NCBI GenBank assembly: GCA_022495995.1
Contig: JAFEMH010005427.1
Coordinates: forward strand, 1 to 64,000
Direction of reading: 5' to 3'
Source of the DNA: Adenophora triphylla var. japonica
Lineage: Eukaryota; Streptophyta; Magnoliopsida; Asterales; Campanulaceae
Length of the DNA: 64,000 bases
Shown here: one piece after another, positions 46,813 through 57,712 of the stretch
How the letters are laid out: the number at the start of each line of letters is the position of its first letter
Numbering within the stretch: position 1 is the stretch's first letter
Notes under the pieces: generated by a model
The model's input: the letters and a program-made list of their open reading frames with translations, nothing else
The model's database searches: none
Told to the model about the DNA's origin: nothing
Made by a program: the position numbers and the translations under genes

Positions 46813-47404
46813 TGTTGGGCCCTACATTTTTCAGTCAACATGTTTACAATTTAAACTTAATAACCTGGTACTAACAACTTGAATTGTTCCATTTACAACT
46901 TGGCTTTCTGCAGGTTGGGACGCAGTAACGTTCTTCCTATTTTATAGGGCTCGTGTCAAAGGAAGCAATGACTAAGTCAAAAACGTTTCTTCAGCAACAA
47001 ATCTTATCTTCCTCAAACAGCAAATGGCGGAAATATCTCTATTGGATCAACCTCTTTCCCGAGTTTATAGGCCCATGATTCTCTTTGTAGTTAGCCGTTG
47101 TGGAGAGGTATAAAAGAGACATACCACTGTATTTTGCACACACACGATTCACTAGCTTAAGGTCTCTTTCAATACGCTCATAGTACTGTAATCCTCAAGA
47201 ACATTTAGTAAACTTTCGGTCAAGGCAGGAGCCAGATCCTCCCGGGGTTTTATGCCGGCGAACAAGTTGTTCAAGGGCTTTCCCTAGTCAACAAACATCT
47301 TGTGTCCATTTCTATTCAACTTGATAGTCATTGTACCTAGATTCATATCACTTTAGTCACTTTTCCCATCATAAAAATATAATTGTTGAAATTTGACCAA
47401 AACA
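46813..47404 (+). repeat. 5' LTR of element B
   Basis: Starts TGTTGGGCCCTACA, ends GACCAAAACA. TATA box tataaaag near 47109. Pair of 56209-56800. Confidence 0.96.
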
Positions 47405-47446
47405 ATTTGGCGCCGTCTGTGGGAAACTTTGATTATTCAAGTAGAA

Positions 47447-48641
47447 ATGGTTAATCCATCTTCCAGCCGAGTCGGCCGCTTCTGTTTCCAATGCCCAAGG
47501 CAACCTTCCTCCAAGTGCGTAAGCCATCAATTTGGAGATAATGTCCAACATGGCGGACATGATGAAGAAAATAGGCGATCGGTTGGATGCTCAGGAGCAT
47601 ACGAATACCATGATATTCAATGCCATTGATAGTCTGCGTAAAGGGAAGCAAGCGGGGACTCAAGTATCCACTCCGTTTTCACCTTTACTTCCTAGATCTT
47701 TGTTTGGTGCAGGTACAGGACCGAGCCATGTTGGAGATATCCCGATGTCCAACACCTTGCCAGTGGAAAGCACAATTGTGACATCCATTCCAATCGAGCA
47801 ACCAAGATTCGGCCTACCAGCTAGCCAACCTGCGCTATCATCTTGCTACACTTATGCTACACCCTCAGTGGGGCAAACGGGAAGTTTCTTTAATGTTTTC
47901 GATACTTTCGCACCTCAAGTTAATAATGCTCCTCTTTTCGCAGAAAACCAACTTGTTAAGGAAATGCAAACCATTAAGGAGTTGCTCCGAAGCGTGCCTG
48001 GAGTCAACTTGCCGTATCACCAAGTCTCTCCAACTTGCTACAATGAGTCTCGTTTTGTGCCAGCAATAGCCAGTGTGGAGATCCCGAAGAAATTCTCAGT
48101 CCCTCATATGAAGAAGTATGATGGGAGTACCGATCCAGCAGAGCACGTGTTGCTGTATCAGGAATCAATGGATATCATAAGTATCCCTCCTATGTTTAAA
48201 GAAGCATGTTTTTGCAGGGGCTTTGGCTCAACCTTGTCAGGACCGGCCTTAAAATGGCTAACAGGGCTCCCTCTAAACTCTATTTCATCTTATGCTCAAC
48301 TTGTCAATATGTTCATTAATCAGTTTTCATGCAACAGGGCATTTGACAAGTTGACTAGTGATCTTTATAGAATTGTACAACAGCCTAACGAAAATCTTAA
48401 AGAGTATTTGCACAGGTTCAACAAGGAGGCAGTGACTATACCCAACTTGGATGTGTCCACCGCTACGGAAGCATTCCGTATAGGCTTGAAGAAGAGTTCA
48501 TTGTTTTACAACGAGTTGGTGATGACCCCTGCGAAACAACTTGAAGAAATCAGAACCAGGGCCTTGCCTTACATCAGATTGGAGGAAGATAGCTTGGCGA
48601 TGGGGAAGTCAACCTGGGAGGACTCCTACTCCTCTATTTGA
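47447..48641 (+). pseudogene. Gag of element B, capsid part
   Basis: ATG at 47447 (MVNPSS), 41 bp after the primer site. A frameshift between about 47465 and 47530 moves to the long frame 47532-48641. That frame carries MKKIGDRLDAQEHTNTMIFN, EIPKKFSVPHMKKYDGSTDP, KWLTGLPLNSISSYAQLVNM, FDKLTSDLYRIVQQPNENLK and TEAFRIGLKKSSLFYNELV, a Retrotrans_gag-type capsid. One extra base near 48615, compared with element A, shifts into a stop at 48641; the rest of gag follows in the next frame. Confidence 0.88.
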
Positions 48642-49714
48642 GCCTTCGACAGGACGACCTGGATTCCCATCACTATAAGTCCAACAGGGGCAAACCCCCT
48701 GTTAAAACTGAACCCTCTAGAATTCATGTTGTAGATGATGATCAGGAAGGTGATGATAATGATTATCCACAAATTTCTGAATATTGCTTTTCTGTGGACA
48801 TTGCAGGAATCTTGTGCGCCATGGGAAATCTTGGAGACAAAGCAAGATGGCCCAAGAAGAATGACCAGTCAACAACTTGGAAGGACAAGTCCAAGTGGTG
48901 CGCGTTTCATGAAGATTTTGGGCACACCACCGAGAACTGTTTCGCCTTGAGGAAGGAGATTGCTCATTTATTGTCCAAGGGTCTTCTCAAGGATTTGTTG
49001 GGCAAGAAGAGGGTCAGGAGTGAATCCAAAGAACCTGATTCAGGGGAGCAGTCTAGACCCGAGAAAGTTGCACCCCCTCCAGCCACCAAGGTAGTGAATG
49101 TTATCTCAGGTGGGTCTCATATTTGCGGCACAACTTACTCTGCCGCCAAGCGTCATGCCAAAAGCTCTAAAGAAGATCAATCAGAATTGCCTTCAAGGCA
49201 TCGTGACTTCACCGATGGTCATGTTATTTCCTTTGAAGATGAAGATAAGGACAACACGTTGGACCCTCATCATGATGGTCTAGTTGTTCAGGTGCAGATT
49301 GCTAATTGTGTGGTCAAGCGAATTCTGGTCGATGGTGGCAGTTCGGTCAACATCATCTTCACTCATGCTCTTGAAGATATGGGCATCCCTCTGTCCGAAG
49401 TAGTGAAGAATTCATCCGTACTGGTAGGGTTCAGTGGTGAGGTGAAGCAAACGGTCGGAGAGATCAAGTTGCCCATCTACCTGGAGGGTATGAATTCCAT
49501 GGAGAGGTTTTGTGTAATTGAGTGCTCTTCCTCGTACAATGTTATATTGGGAAGGCCTTGGATCCACAACATGAAGGCCGTGCCATCGACTTACCATCAA
49601 TGCGTCAAGTTTCCAACACCTTGGGGTGTTGCCAAGTTGAAGGGAAACCAGCAAGTCTCTAAGGAATGTTACAAGATCAACATGAAAGCAAGCTCGACCC
49701 CTCGGCAAGCATAG
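48638..49714 (+). pseudogene. Gag C-terminus and protease of element B
   Basis: An open frame of 358 codons. ISEYCFSVDIAGILCAM and the knuckle-like WCAFHEDFGHTTENCFALRK come first, then a lysine-rich linker, then the retropepsin: VKRILVDGGSSVNIIFTHAL with catalytic DGGS, VGEIKLPIYLEGM and YNVILGRPWIHNMKAVPSTY. It ends at TAG 49712-49714, followed in frame by pol. This part has no internal lesion, unlike gag before it and pol after it. It frees the mature proteins from the polyprotein. Confidence 0.9.
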
Positions 49715-49720
49715 CAATTA
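49712..49720 (+). promoter_or_regulatory. Possible readthrough stop UAG-CAA-UUA (element B)
   Basis: Same TAG CAA TTA as element A, with pol in the same frame (first pol codon 49715). Conserved although the two copies differ at many sites. Confidence 0.6.
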
Positions 49721-52700
49721 AAGAAAAAGGCCCAGGACATTCTTGAAGCAGTGGAGCACGATACAAAAAGCGTTCCTGTTGATGCATCAAATCCTGAGGC
49801 CCAAGTGCAAGTTGGGATAGACCTACCGTCCGAAATCGAAGAGGAGTTGATCGAGTTTCGAAAGCCGAAATGCCGTTTCGCTTGGAAACATGAAGGCATG
49901 ACAGGGATAAGCAAGGATATTATTACTCACAAGTTGAACATCGATCCGACCATCCGTCCCGTCCCGTCAAAAAGAAGGAAGTTTGCCCAGAGCGGAACCA
50001 GATCATAAAGGATGAAGGTGAGAGGCTTCTGAAGTCCAAGATGATCAGAGAAGTTCAGTACCCAAGGTGGTTGGCTAACGTTGTAGTGGTGGAGAAGAAG
50101 AATGGCAAGTGGCGAATATGCGTGGACTTCACCGACTTGAACAAGGCCTGTCCGAAGGATCCATTCCCTCTCCCTCATATTGATTCTCTAGTTGATGAGA
50201 CGGTGGCCACGACATCTTGACATTCATGGATGCGTCTTCCGGGTATCAACAAATTCAAATGGAGCCTTCACCAAGAAGATACGGCATTCATGACTCCGTA
50301 AGGTATATATTGTTATATTTCTATGCCCTTTGGTCTTAAAAATGCAGGGGCAACCTATCAAAGGTTGGTAAACAAAATGTTCAAAGACCAACTTGGCAAG
50401 ACGATGGAGGTCTACATAGACGATATGGTGGTCAAATCCAAGCACATTGAGGATCATGTGGAGCACCTTTCTGAGGCATTCAACATCTTGAAAGCCTTCA
50501 ACATGAAGCTCAATCCGGCGAAGTGCAACTTCGGTGTTAGAGCAGGTAAATTCTTGGGATATATGGTGACCAAGAGGGGAATCGAAGCAAGTCCTGAACA
50601 AATTAAAGCCATTCTCAACTTGGAATCCCCTAAGAACATCAAGGACGTACAAAGGTTAACGGGTAGAGTAGCGACTTTGAATAGATTTATATCCAAATCA
50701 TCTGATAAGTGCAGGTTATTCTACGAAGTATTAAGAAAAAACAAACTTTTTCAATGGACTGACCAACATGAGGCAGCCTTCAAACAACTTAAAGAATACT
50801 TGATGACGTCACCCCTACTCGCCAAACCCGAACATGGTGAGCATCTTTATTTATATTTAGGCCGTATACGAAAATGCCGTTAGTGCGGTATTGGTGAAGG
50901 AAACCCAAGGTGAACAACATCCTGTTTACTATGTAAGTAAGTCTTTATTATATCTTTGAAACAAGGTACTCTCATCTTGAAAAATTAATATTAGCCTTAA
51001 CTACCGCTGCTACCAAATTACGTCATTATTTTGAAACACATTCCATAACCGTTAGAACTAATTATCCTATGAGAAATGTGTTTGAGAACCCCGGAAGTTG
51101 TCGGGCGGGTTGGCCAAGTGGTCGGTCAAGTTGAGCACGTATGACATTTCATACGAGCCGAGAACGACCATCAAATTGCGAGGCCCTAGCCGATTTCGTA
51201 GCTGACTTTAGTCCAAGTTTGCGGCTTTCGAGGTAGAGCTGGAAGTGCAACAACTTGAAGGTAAAACTATTCCTCGATTTTGGACATTGTTTACAGATGG
51301 AGCTTCAAATTCCAAAGGGATTGGCTTGGGAATAGTCCTAAAATCCCCTCAAGGTGATATCATACCTCAAAGAGCTGTATCTTGTGAATTCGGTGCAACA
51401 AATAATGAAGCCGAGTATGAAGCCCTAATCATGGGTTTAACTACGGCTTTGAATCTGAATATTACACATTTAAATGTATTTGTTGACTCTCAATTGCTAG
51501 CTAACCATTTTAATGGCGGTTATATGGCGAAACATTCCAAGATGAATCTGTACCTCCAACATGTTAAGGCTTTAGCTTCGAAATTTCTATCATTCTCTTT
51601 GGAACAGTCCCTCGAGAAGAGAACGCGAAGCGAGACGCCTTGGCTAACTTGGGTTCAACTTGCAAATCAATGTTGCATTCTAGTATACCAATTATTTATG
51701 TTAAGTACCGCAGATAGACCAAGTTGAGGAAATCCAAGTGGTTACGCCACCTACTAGCGGCACAGATGCTAAACCTTCTTGGACCCAACCTGTAATTGAA
51801 TTTCTTCAACTTGGAACTATTCCACCCGATGTTAAGAATGTTAGATCTTTTAAGATTCGTACTTCCCGACCTTCAGCCGCTTTTTGATAGATAATGTCTT
51901 TGTTTAAGAAGTCTTTTGCGAGGCACTACTTGAGATGTGTCGATAATGATCAAGTTGAAGTGGTGCTTAAAGAAATCCATGAAGGAATATGTGGGAACCA
52001 TTCTGGAGGAAAGGCATTAGCATCCAAGGCCCTCAAGACGGGATACTATTGGCCAACCATGCGTCGAGATGCCATGAGCTACGTACAGAAGTGTGATGCC
52101 TGCCAAAGACACAGCAACATCTTGCATCAACCTGCCGAGCCCCTACATCCTATAGTCTCATCTTGGCCTTTCATGCAGTGGGGCATGGATATTGTAGGCA
52201 AGTTGCCTAGAGCTCCCGGAGGCAAAGTGTTCATGTTGGCTCTAACCGATTATTTCTCGAAATGGATCGAGGCAGAAGCTTATGTACAAGTAAGAGATAA
52301 AGAGGTAATTTCATTTTTAAAGAAAAATATCATTAGCAGGTTTGGTGTACCATCGGAGATTGTATGTGACAACGGGTCACAGTTCATAAGTAAGAAGACC
52401 AGGGACTTTTGTACTCGCTGGGGCATCAAGTTAGTCATGTCGACACCTGTCCACCCTCAAGCCAATGGCCAGGCTGAGTCAAGCAACAAGTTGATCATCA
52501 ACAACTTGAAAAAGCGTCTAGATCAAAAGAAGGGAAAGTGGGTTGAAGAATTATCACTTGTGCTATGGGCAGATAGAACTACTTCTAAAGGAGCCACAGG
52601 TAGAACTCCCTATTCTTTAGTATACGGAGCCAAGCCGTAATTCCAATTGAAGCGGCAAATTCCCCTACAGCAAGGTATGGCTTATTAACTCAAGATGAAA

Positions 52701-53026
52701 ATAACCTTTTGCTAACTCAAGATTTAGATACAATTGATGAGATCAGGGATTTAGCCAAGATAAGGATGGCAGCTTATCAGCAGCGAATTGCTAGGTCTTA
52801 CAACAAGAATGTCAGAGTTAGAAGGTTCCAGGTTGGTGATTTAGTTTTAAGAAAAGTATTTCAAAATGAAAGAGAATTGAATGCAGGTAAGCTGGCTCCC
52901 AAGTGGGAAGGCCCATATCTCATCGATGCTGAAGCTGGCAAAGGTGCATACTGGTTGTCAACCCCAAGCGGAGACAGAATCCCTAGAAGTTGGAACGCTA
53001 TCCACTTGAAACTTTATTTCATGTAA
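49715..53026 (+). pseudogene. Pol of element B: RT, two RNase H domains, integrase
   Basis: Open pieces in order: 49751-50008 (linker; one base lost near 49990), RT with YPRWLANVVVVEKKNGKWRI and CVDFTDLNKACPKD out of frame, then 50323-50883 with MPFGLKNAGATYQRL and YIDDMVVKSK. A GAA-to-TAA stop is near 50300. The first RNase H (50880-51230) is disrupted. The second RNase H is 51245-51727 (WTLFTDGASNSKG, VDSQLLANHFNG). Integrase is 51894-52640 ([28 protein letters not shown] with the first aspartate, CDNGSQF with the second, PQANGQAESSNK with the glutamate) and 52709-53026 (RRFQVGDLVLRKV, WEGPYLID), ending LKLYFM. At least six one-base changes break the frame. Confidence 0.92.
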
Positions 53027-53138
53027 GTCCAGTTATTTATAACTAGACTCCTCAGGTACGGTTTAAATTTATGTCAAGTTTAATTACGCATTTCAATTTT
53101 TCACTCTTATTGAAACATTACTGACTTGAGCGTCGGAG

Positions 53139-53664
53139 GGGCGTTAGCTATGCTAACGCCCAACCCTAACATGAATTTGTTTTGCAAGGTGTAACTTGAG
53201 CAAACGGAGTAGGCTCAACAGGTTGACACGCCGTGCAGGCGATACTTGTTGAGACCTAAGCTGGAACAGGACAAACATGTTGACACGCCAGTACAGCTGA
53301 TACATGTTTGAGCCTGAGGAGGACAAAGGTCGAAGCATGTTGACACGCCGATGCAGTGATACATGTTTGAACTGGAGGAGAAAATTTCAACATGTTGACA
53401 CGCCGATACGGGCGATACATGTTGGAATTCTAGGCTGAGAGGGATAGAACTTGTTGACACGCCGGGACGGGCGATACTTGTTCTATCTCTTCAAACGAAT
53501 TACCTACGATCAAAGGTACTTATGGTTAAAAGATATTCATCTTTTCTTACGAATTAAGGTTTTGGCACCTTCGCACAGGCGCACGTTTTCACACTTCTTC
53601 AAGTTGTGAACTATTGGTTGTAACATTTTCATGTTACCTACGGTTTATAACATTTACATGTTAT
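53139..53664 (+). other. Run of about nine hairpins after pol of element B
   Basis: First a perfect 10-bp stem with 3-nt loop (GGGCGTTAGC-tat-GCTAACGCCC, 53139-53161). Then five tandem units at 53214-53253, 53273-53309, 53333-53368, 53383-53429 and 53443-53487. Each has a shared loop (gttgacacgcc...gatac) but its own stem (e.g. CTCAACA/TGTTGAG, AATTTCAACATGT/ACATGTTGGAATT, GATAGAAC/GTTCTATC). Then AAAAGAT/ATCTTTT (53528-53545), GTAACAT/ATGTTAC (53620-53637) and ATAACAT/ATGTTAT (53647-53664). The region lies between the pol stop (53026) and the antisense gene's stop (53973). Confidence 0.8.
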
Positions 53665-53972
53665 CTAAAGAACAAACAAGCGTCTCTCAGAGACATAAGA
53701 TACTTTGCTAAAAAACCATTAAGTAATTTCCAAAAGATTTTTTGCAAACTAAAGGACAAGTTGGATAAGCCAACAAGTCCCTAAAAACCTAAAAAAGCTT
53801 GGAGTACTAGACCAACCTAGTACCCCCAAATAAATTGTCTCGGCTCTTATGAGCCATTACAAACTAAAAAACCTTGTTTTTGGGGACACTCCCCCCATTT
53901 GTTGTACCAGCAGAGGTACACAAAAATTGTTTTTTCATCATCCAAAAATACCCAAAAGTTTTAAAATGTTTT

Positions 53973-55767
53973 TCAAACTTCTTGGCTTTCTTGCCTTGAT
54001 GTTGTCTTCTTCCCTTGATCATTTGGAGTAACCCCTATGGTGTTCAGATCCTTGTTAGCATCATCAACTAGGGCTTCCAGGGCCGCGGAATTCACTTCTT
54101 CTGCATCCGCTGGCTCCCCAATATGGTCCTCCAAAACTTTTCTCTCGTCCTCCAGGTTCCAAGTTGTGGCTTGCCCACTTTTATACTCCTCAATCATCTG
54201 AATTCGAGCCTCTAACAAAGTCTTGGTGGCATGAAATTTAAAGTCCCCCTCCGCAGCCTCAAGTTCTTTCATGTGAGCCTTGTTCTCAGCCCTGATGGAT
54301 TCCACTTCTTTTTCTAAGCTTTCAAAATCCCTCCTCAAACCTTCCATTTCACCAGCGTGCTTGTTTGCTTCCTTCTTCCACTTCTCCACTTCCTTGGCAC
54401 TTTTTGTGGCCTCCTTCTTCGATCCTGCAACCTCATGACTGAGCCTAGCCGCCTTGATCTTCAATACATCAATGTGGGCCACAATAGGGATCATAATTTC
54501 CTGCATAAAAGGAAGCATTAATATTCTATCAAACTCCTTGAAAAAACTCAAAGGTCCCTTCATCTTTACCTTCTCAACAACAGCTCTGAACTTTTCTCCT
54601 AACTTTCCCATATCCATGTCACCACTTGTATCTGTGGCTTCAGCATCCACTAGCTTTCTCTTCTTCGCATCCCCCTTCTTCTTGGATGCAATCATATCGG
54701 AGCTAGCCACAACAGACACTGGGGTGGGGGGTTTACTGTCTTGCCTTGCTAAAATCTTTGCTCTAGCCGCAGCAAGTAGGCCAGCAGCACTAACGGTGTC
54801 CTTAGAAAGGGTGGCTGCAAAAAAGGTTGAAAAGTTAGAACAAAATAAAGGAATTAGAACAAGTTGGAGATAGGCAAAGATTTCAGGTATTTAATTAACC
54901 TGTGGACATTGGGGTGGGCTCAGATAAAGTTTCTTCAAGATTTGTTTCTTGGACTTCTTCAGGACCGACTTCCTCGTCTTGATCTGCAACAAATTGAACT
55001 GGTAGTACCTTAAAAGTTCTCACTAACAGGTCCAAATCATAAATCTTGCTCACATTCTCCTCCGTGTTGTCCTTAAAAGGAAAGAGCACATCCAATTTCG
55101 CAACTAAGCCAAAGAGAAAATTGGAGAATTAGTTACATGATTAATTAAGGAGAATTATTAGAATTAGAAAAATTGCCTATACTACCTTGGGACCTCCATT
55201 TGAAGTTGGCACCCTCATCCTTCACCAAGGTGCTCTTCTTGGCGAAAAAGAATTTGTTCTTCCACCCTCTATCAGCGGTATCAACATTGTCATTTAGAAA
55301 GGACATCCTACCAGTTCTAACCCTAAAGCCATACCTCCCTAAACCAAAACTCCTAATTTCATTTGTGAGAGCGAATTCCTCTAACCTATTTCCAACTCTG
55401 TTTCTGCATTTAACCTTACGAGGGTTTGTAGGCTTCTCCAACCTTGGGGCATAAGTTGGGCATAGTTAAGTTTGGTAGCAGCAAAGAACTTGGTGATTAA
55501 GATCGGGAAAGGGAATTTCAAACCAATGGTGAAGGGGTATTCGGGGAAACATACCCATTCAGGGGAATAACATTCTGGGGTTAGGTCAAGGTGGGTAAAA
55601 AACTCAGTTTCATATGCCATGGCATGATTCTTCTTGATGATTTCTAAATTAGTAGCAGGGATTCTACACTTCTCTTTTTCAGGGTTCTTCAACATGTTTT
55701 GGGTGAGAAAACCCGCGGGCAAACCCTCTCCACTCTCGATTAAAGTTACCACCTTTCTCTTCCCCAT
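53973..55767 (-). pseudogene. Antisense spliced gene of element B, Transposase_28-like plus coiled coil
   Basis: Exons by GT-AG signals and comparison with A: 55767-55186, 55103-54900, 54814-54570, 54500-53973. Exon 1 holds LEIIKKNHAMAYETEFFTH, PEWVCFPEYPFTIGLKFPFP and GWKNKFFFAKK, in the style of the plant Transposase_28 family. Exon 2 is acidic; exon 3 is basic (SKKKGDAKKRKLVD); exon 4 is a long coiled coil (KKEATKSAKEVEKWKKEANK). One base is lost near 55385-55380, the only lesion seen. With that base counted, the coding length equals that of A (1560 nt). Intron 3 (69 nt) has no stop and is in frame, so it could be retained. A leader intron (donor CTG|GTGAGT near 55824) is also visible. Role unknown. 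Confidence 0.75.
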
Positions 55768-56208
55768 TTTTCAAGCTTAAAACAAAAATTCAAAGATGGA
55801 ATTGAAAAGGAAACAAGTAACTCACCAGAAAGTTCTATTTTGGTTCTCTCTCCGGTCGTCTTCCTTGGGTCTCCCTATAAAACCTCCGTTGAAATTACCG
55901 TTCTGATTTGGTGAAAGGGAGAGTTGGAAAAGGAGTATATCTATTTGTGGGGAACTTAAAAGCGGTTGGACTTTAAAACCAACACAACTTTTTGCTTTGG
56001 AAAACCACTCAAACTGTCCTATCACGTCTCTTTCCATTTAAAAACCGCCGTTTTCTCATACACTTTTGGCAAGCTTTTTGAATTCCTTTGTCCCTTTCTT
56101 CTCTCTTAAAAACCGTCGTTCCTTTCTTTCTTATTTTGGCAAACTTTTTGAATTCCTTTGTCTCTTTCTATCCCTCATTTTAAAAAATTCAAAAAGTTTG
56201 GGGGCAAT

Positions 56209-56800
56209 TGTTGGGCCCTACATTTTTCAGTCAACATGTTTACAATTTACACTTAACAACCTGGTACTAACAACTTGAATTGTTCCATTTACAACTTGGC
56301 TTTCTGCAGGTTGGGACGCAGTAACGTTCTTCCTATTTTATAGGGCTCGTGTCAAAGGAAGCAATGACTAAGTCAAAAACGTTTCTTCAGCAACAAATCT
56401 TATCTTCCTCAAACAGCAAATGGCGGAAATATCTCTATTGGATCAACCTCTTTCCCGAGTTTATAGGCCCATGATTCTCTTTGTAGTTAGCCGTTGTGGA
56501 GAGGTATAAAAGAGACATACCACTGTATTTTGCACACACACGATTCACTAGCTTAAGGTCTCTTTCAATACGCTCATAGTACTGTAATCCTCAAGAACAT
56601 TTAGTAAACTTTCGGTCAAGGCAGGAGCCAGATCCTCCCGGGGTTTTATGCCGGCGAACAAGTTGTTCAAGGGCTTTCCCTAGTCAACAAACATCTTGTG
56701 TCCATTTCTATTCAACTTGATAGTCATTGTACCTAGATTCATATCACTTTAGTCACTTTTCCCATCATAAAAATATAATTGTTGAAATTTGACCAAAACA
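56209..56800 (+). repeat. 3' LTR of element B
   Basis: Pair of 46813-47404 with two visible differences; preceded by the purine tract aaaaagtttgggggcaat. Confidence 0.96.
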
Positions 56801-56985
56801 GTTGTCAACCCCAAGTGGAGATAGGGTCCCTAGGAGTTGGAATGCCATTCATTTAAAGCTCTATTTTATGTAAGTCAAGTTGTTAAAAACTAGACTTCTC
56901 AGGTATGATTTAATTTATGTCAAGTTCATTCGGGTGTTTCAATTCTCAATTTTATTGGAAATCCTTACTAACTTAAGCATCGGAG

Positions 56986-57462
56986 GGGTGTTAGCTACGC
57001 TAACACCCAATCCTAACATGAATTTGTTTTGCAAGGTATACGACTTGAACAAGCGAAGTAGGCTCAACATGTTAACACGCCAGTACGGCCTCGACATGTT
57101 GAGACCTAAGATGGAGCAGGTTGAACATGTTAACACGCCAGTACGGCTCCGACATGTTTGGACCTGAGATAAAGAAGTTCAACATGTTAACATGCCAGTA
57201 CGGCTCTAACATGTTGAAACTTTAGCTGGAGAGGGATGGAACATGTTGACACGCCTGGACGGCTTAGACTTGTTCTATTTCTTCAAACGACTTACCTATG
57301 ATCAAAGGTACATTTTACTTATGGTTAAAAGATTTACATCTTTTCTAAAGAATTAAGGTTATGACACATTCGCCCGTGCGCACGATTTCACACTTATTCA
57401 AGTTGTGACTATTGATTGTAACATTGACATGTTACCTACTGTTTATAACATCAACATTTTAT
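56986..57462 (+). other. Run of hairpins after pol of element A
   Basis: Same order as in element B. GGGTGTTAGC-tac-GCTAACACCC (56986-57008) differs from B by a paired C-G to T-A change. Four tandem units follow: 57063-57103 (CTCAACATGT/ACATGTTGAG), 57117-57166, 57175-57222 (AAGTTCAACATGT/ACATGTTGAAACTT) and about 57236-57278. Then AAAAGAT/ATCTTTT, GTAACAT/ATGTTAC (57418-57435) and a last hairpin with one mismatch to 57462. The pol stop is at 56871-56873. Confidence 0.8.
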
Positions 57463-57712
57463 CTATTGAACAAACACAAGTATTTATGAAGAACCTCAAA
57501 TACTTCTATAAAACTTCAAAATATTCCCAAAAGGTTTCGCAACTAGTGGATAAGCTGGATAAGCCAACAAGTCCCTTAAAACCTACGAAAAGCTTGGAGT
57601 ACTAAACCAACCTAGTACCCCCAAATAAATTGTCTGGGCTCTTATGAGCCATTACATAACCAAATAAAACTTGTTTTGGGGACACACCCCCCATTTGCTG
57701 CGCACCAACAAT

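Larger units (their letters stand above)
46813..56800 (+). mobile_element. Element B: young Tat-lineage Ty3/gypsy retrotransposon inside element A
   Basis: LTRs at 46813-47404 and 56209-56800 differ at two positions by eye. GTTGT is duplicated outside (46808-46812 and 56801-56805). It sits in the last codons of A's pol. The inner layout equals A: primer site tttggcgccgtctgtggga, gag, protease, TAG CAA TTA, RT, two RNase H domains, integrase, hairpin run, antisense gene, purine tract aaaaagtttgggggcaat. Despite its young LTRs the coding part has many one-base lesions. Confidence 0.95.

Noticed and set aside
49927..50652. Minus-strand frames of 83-142 codons over the RT of element B
   Set aside because: Mirror frames of the conserved RT sequence; the equivalent appears opposite the RT of element A.
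53214..53487. Regularly spaced repeats that look like a CRISPR array
   Set aside because: The DNA is plant nuclear, the variable parts are inverted arms of hairpins rather than spacers, and the same array occurs in a second retrotransposon copy.
55173..55454. Plus-strand open frames opposite the antisense gene of element B
   Set aside because: Shadow frames; the minus strand has splice sites, conserved motifs and the matching copy in element A.
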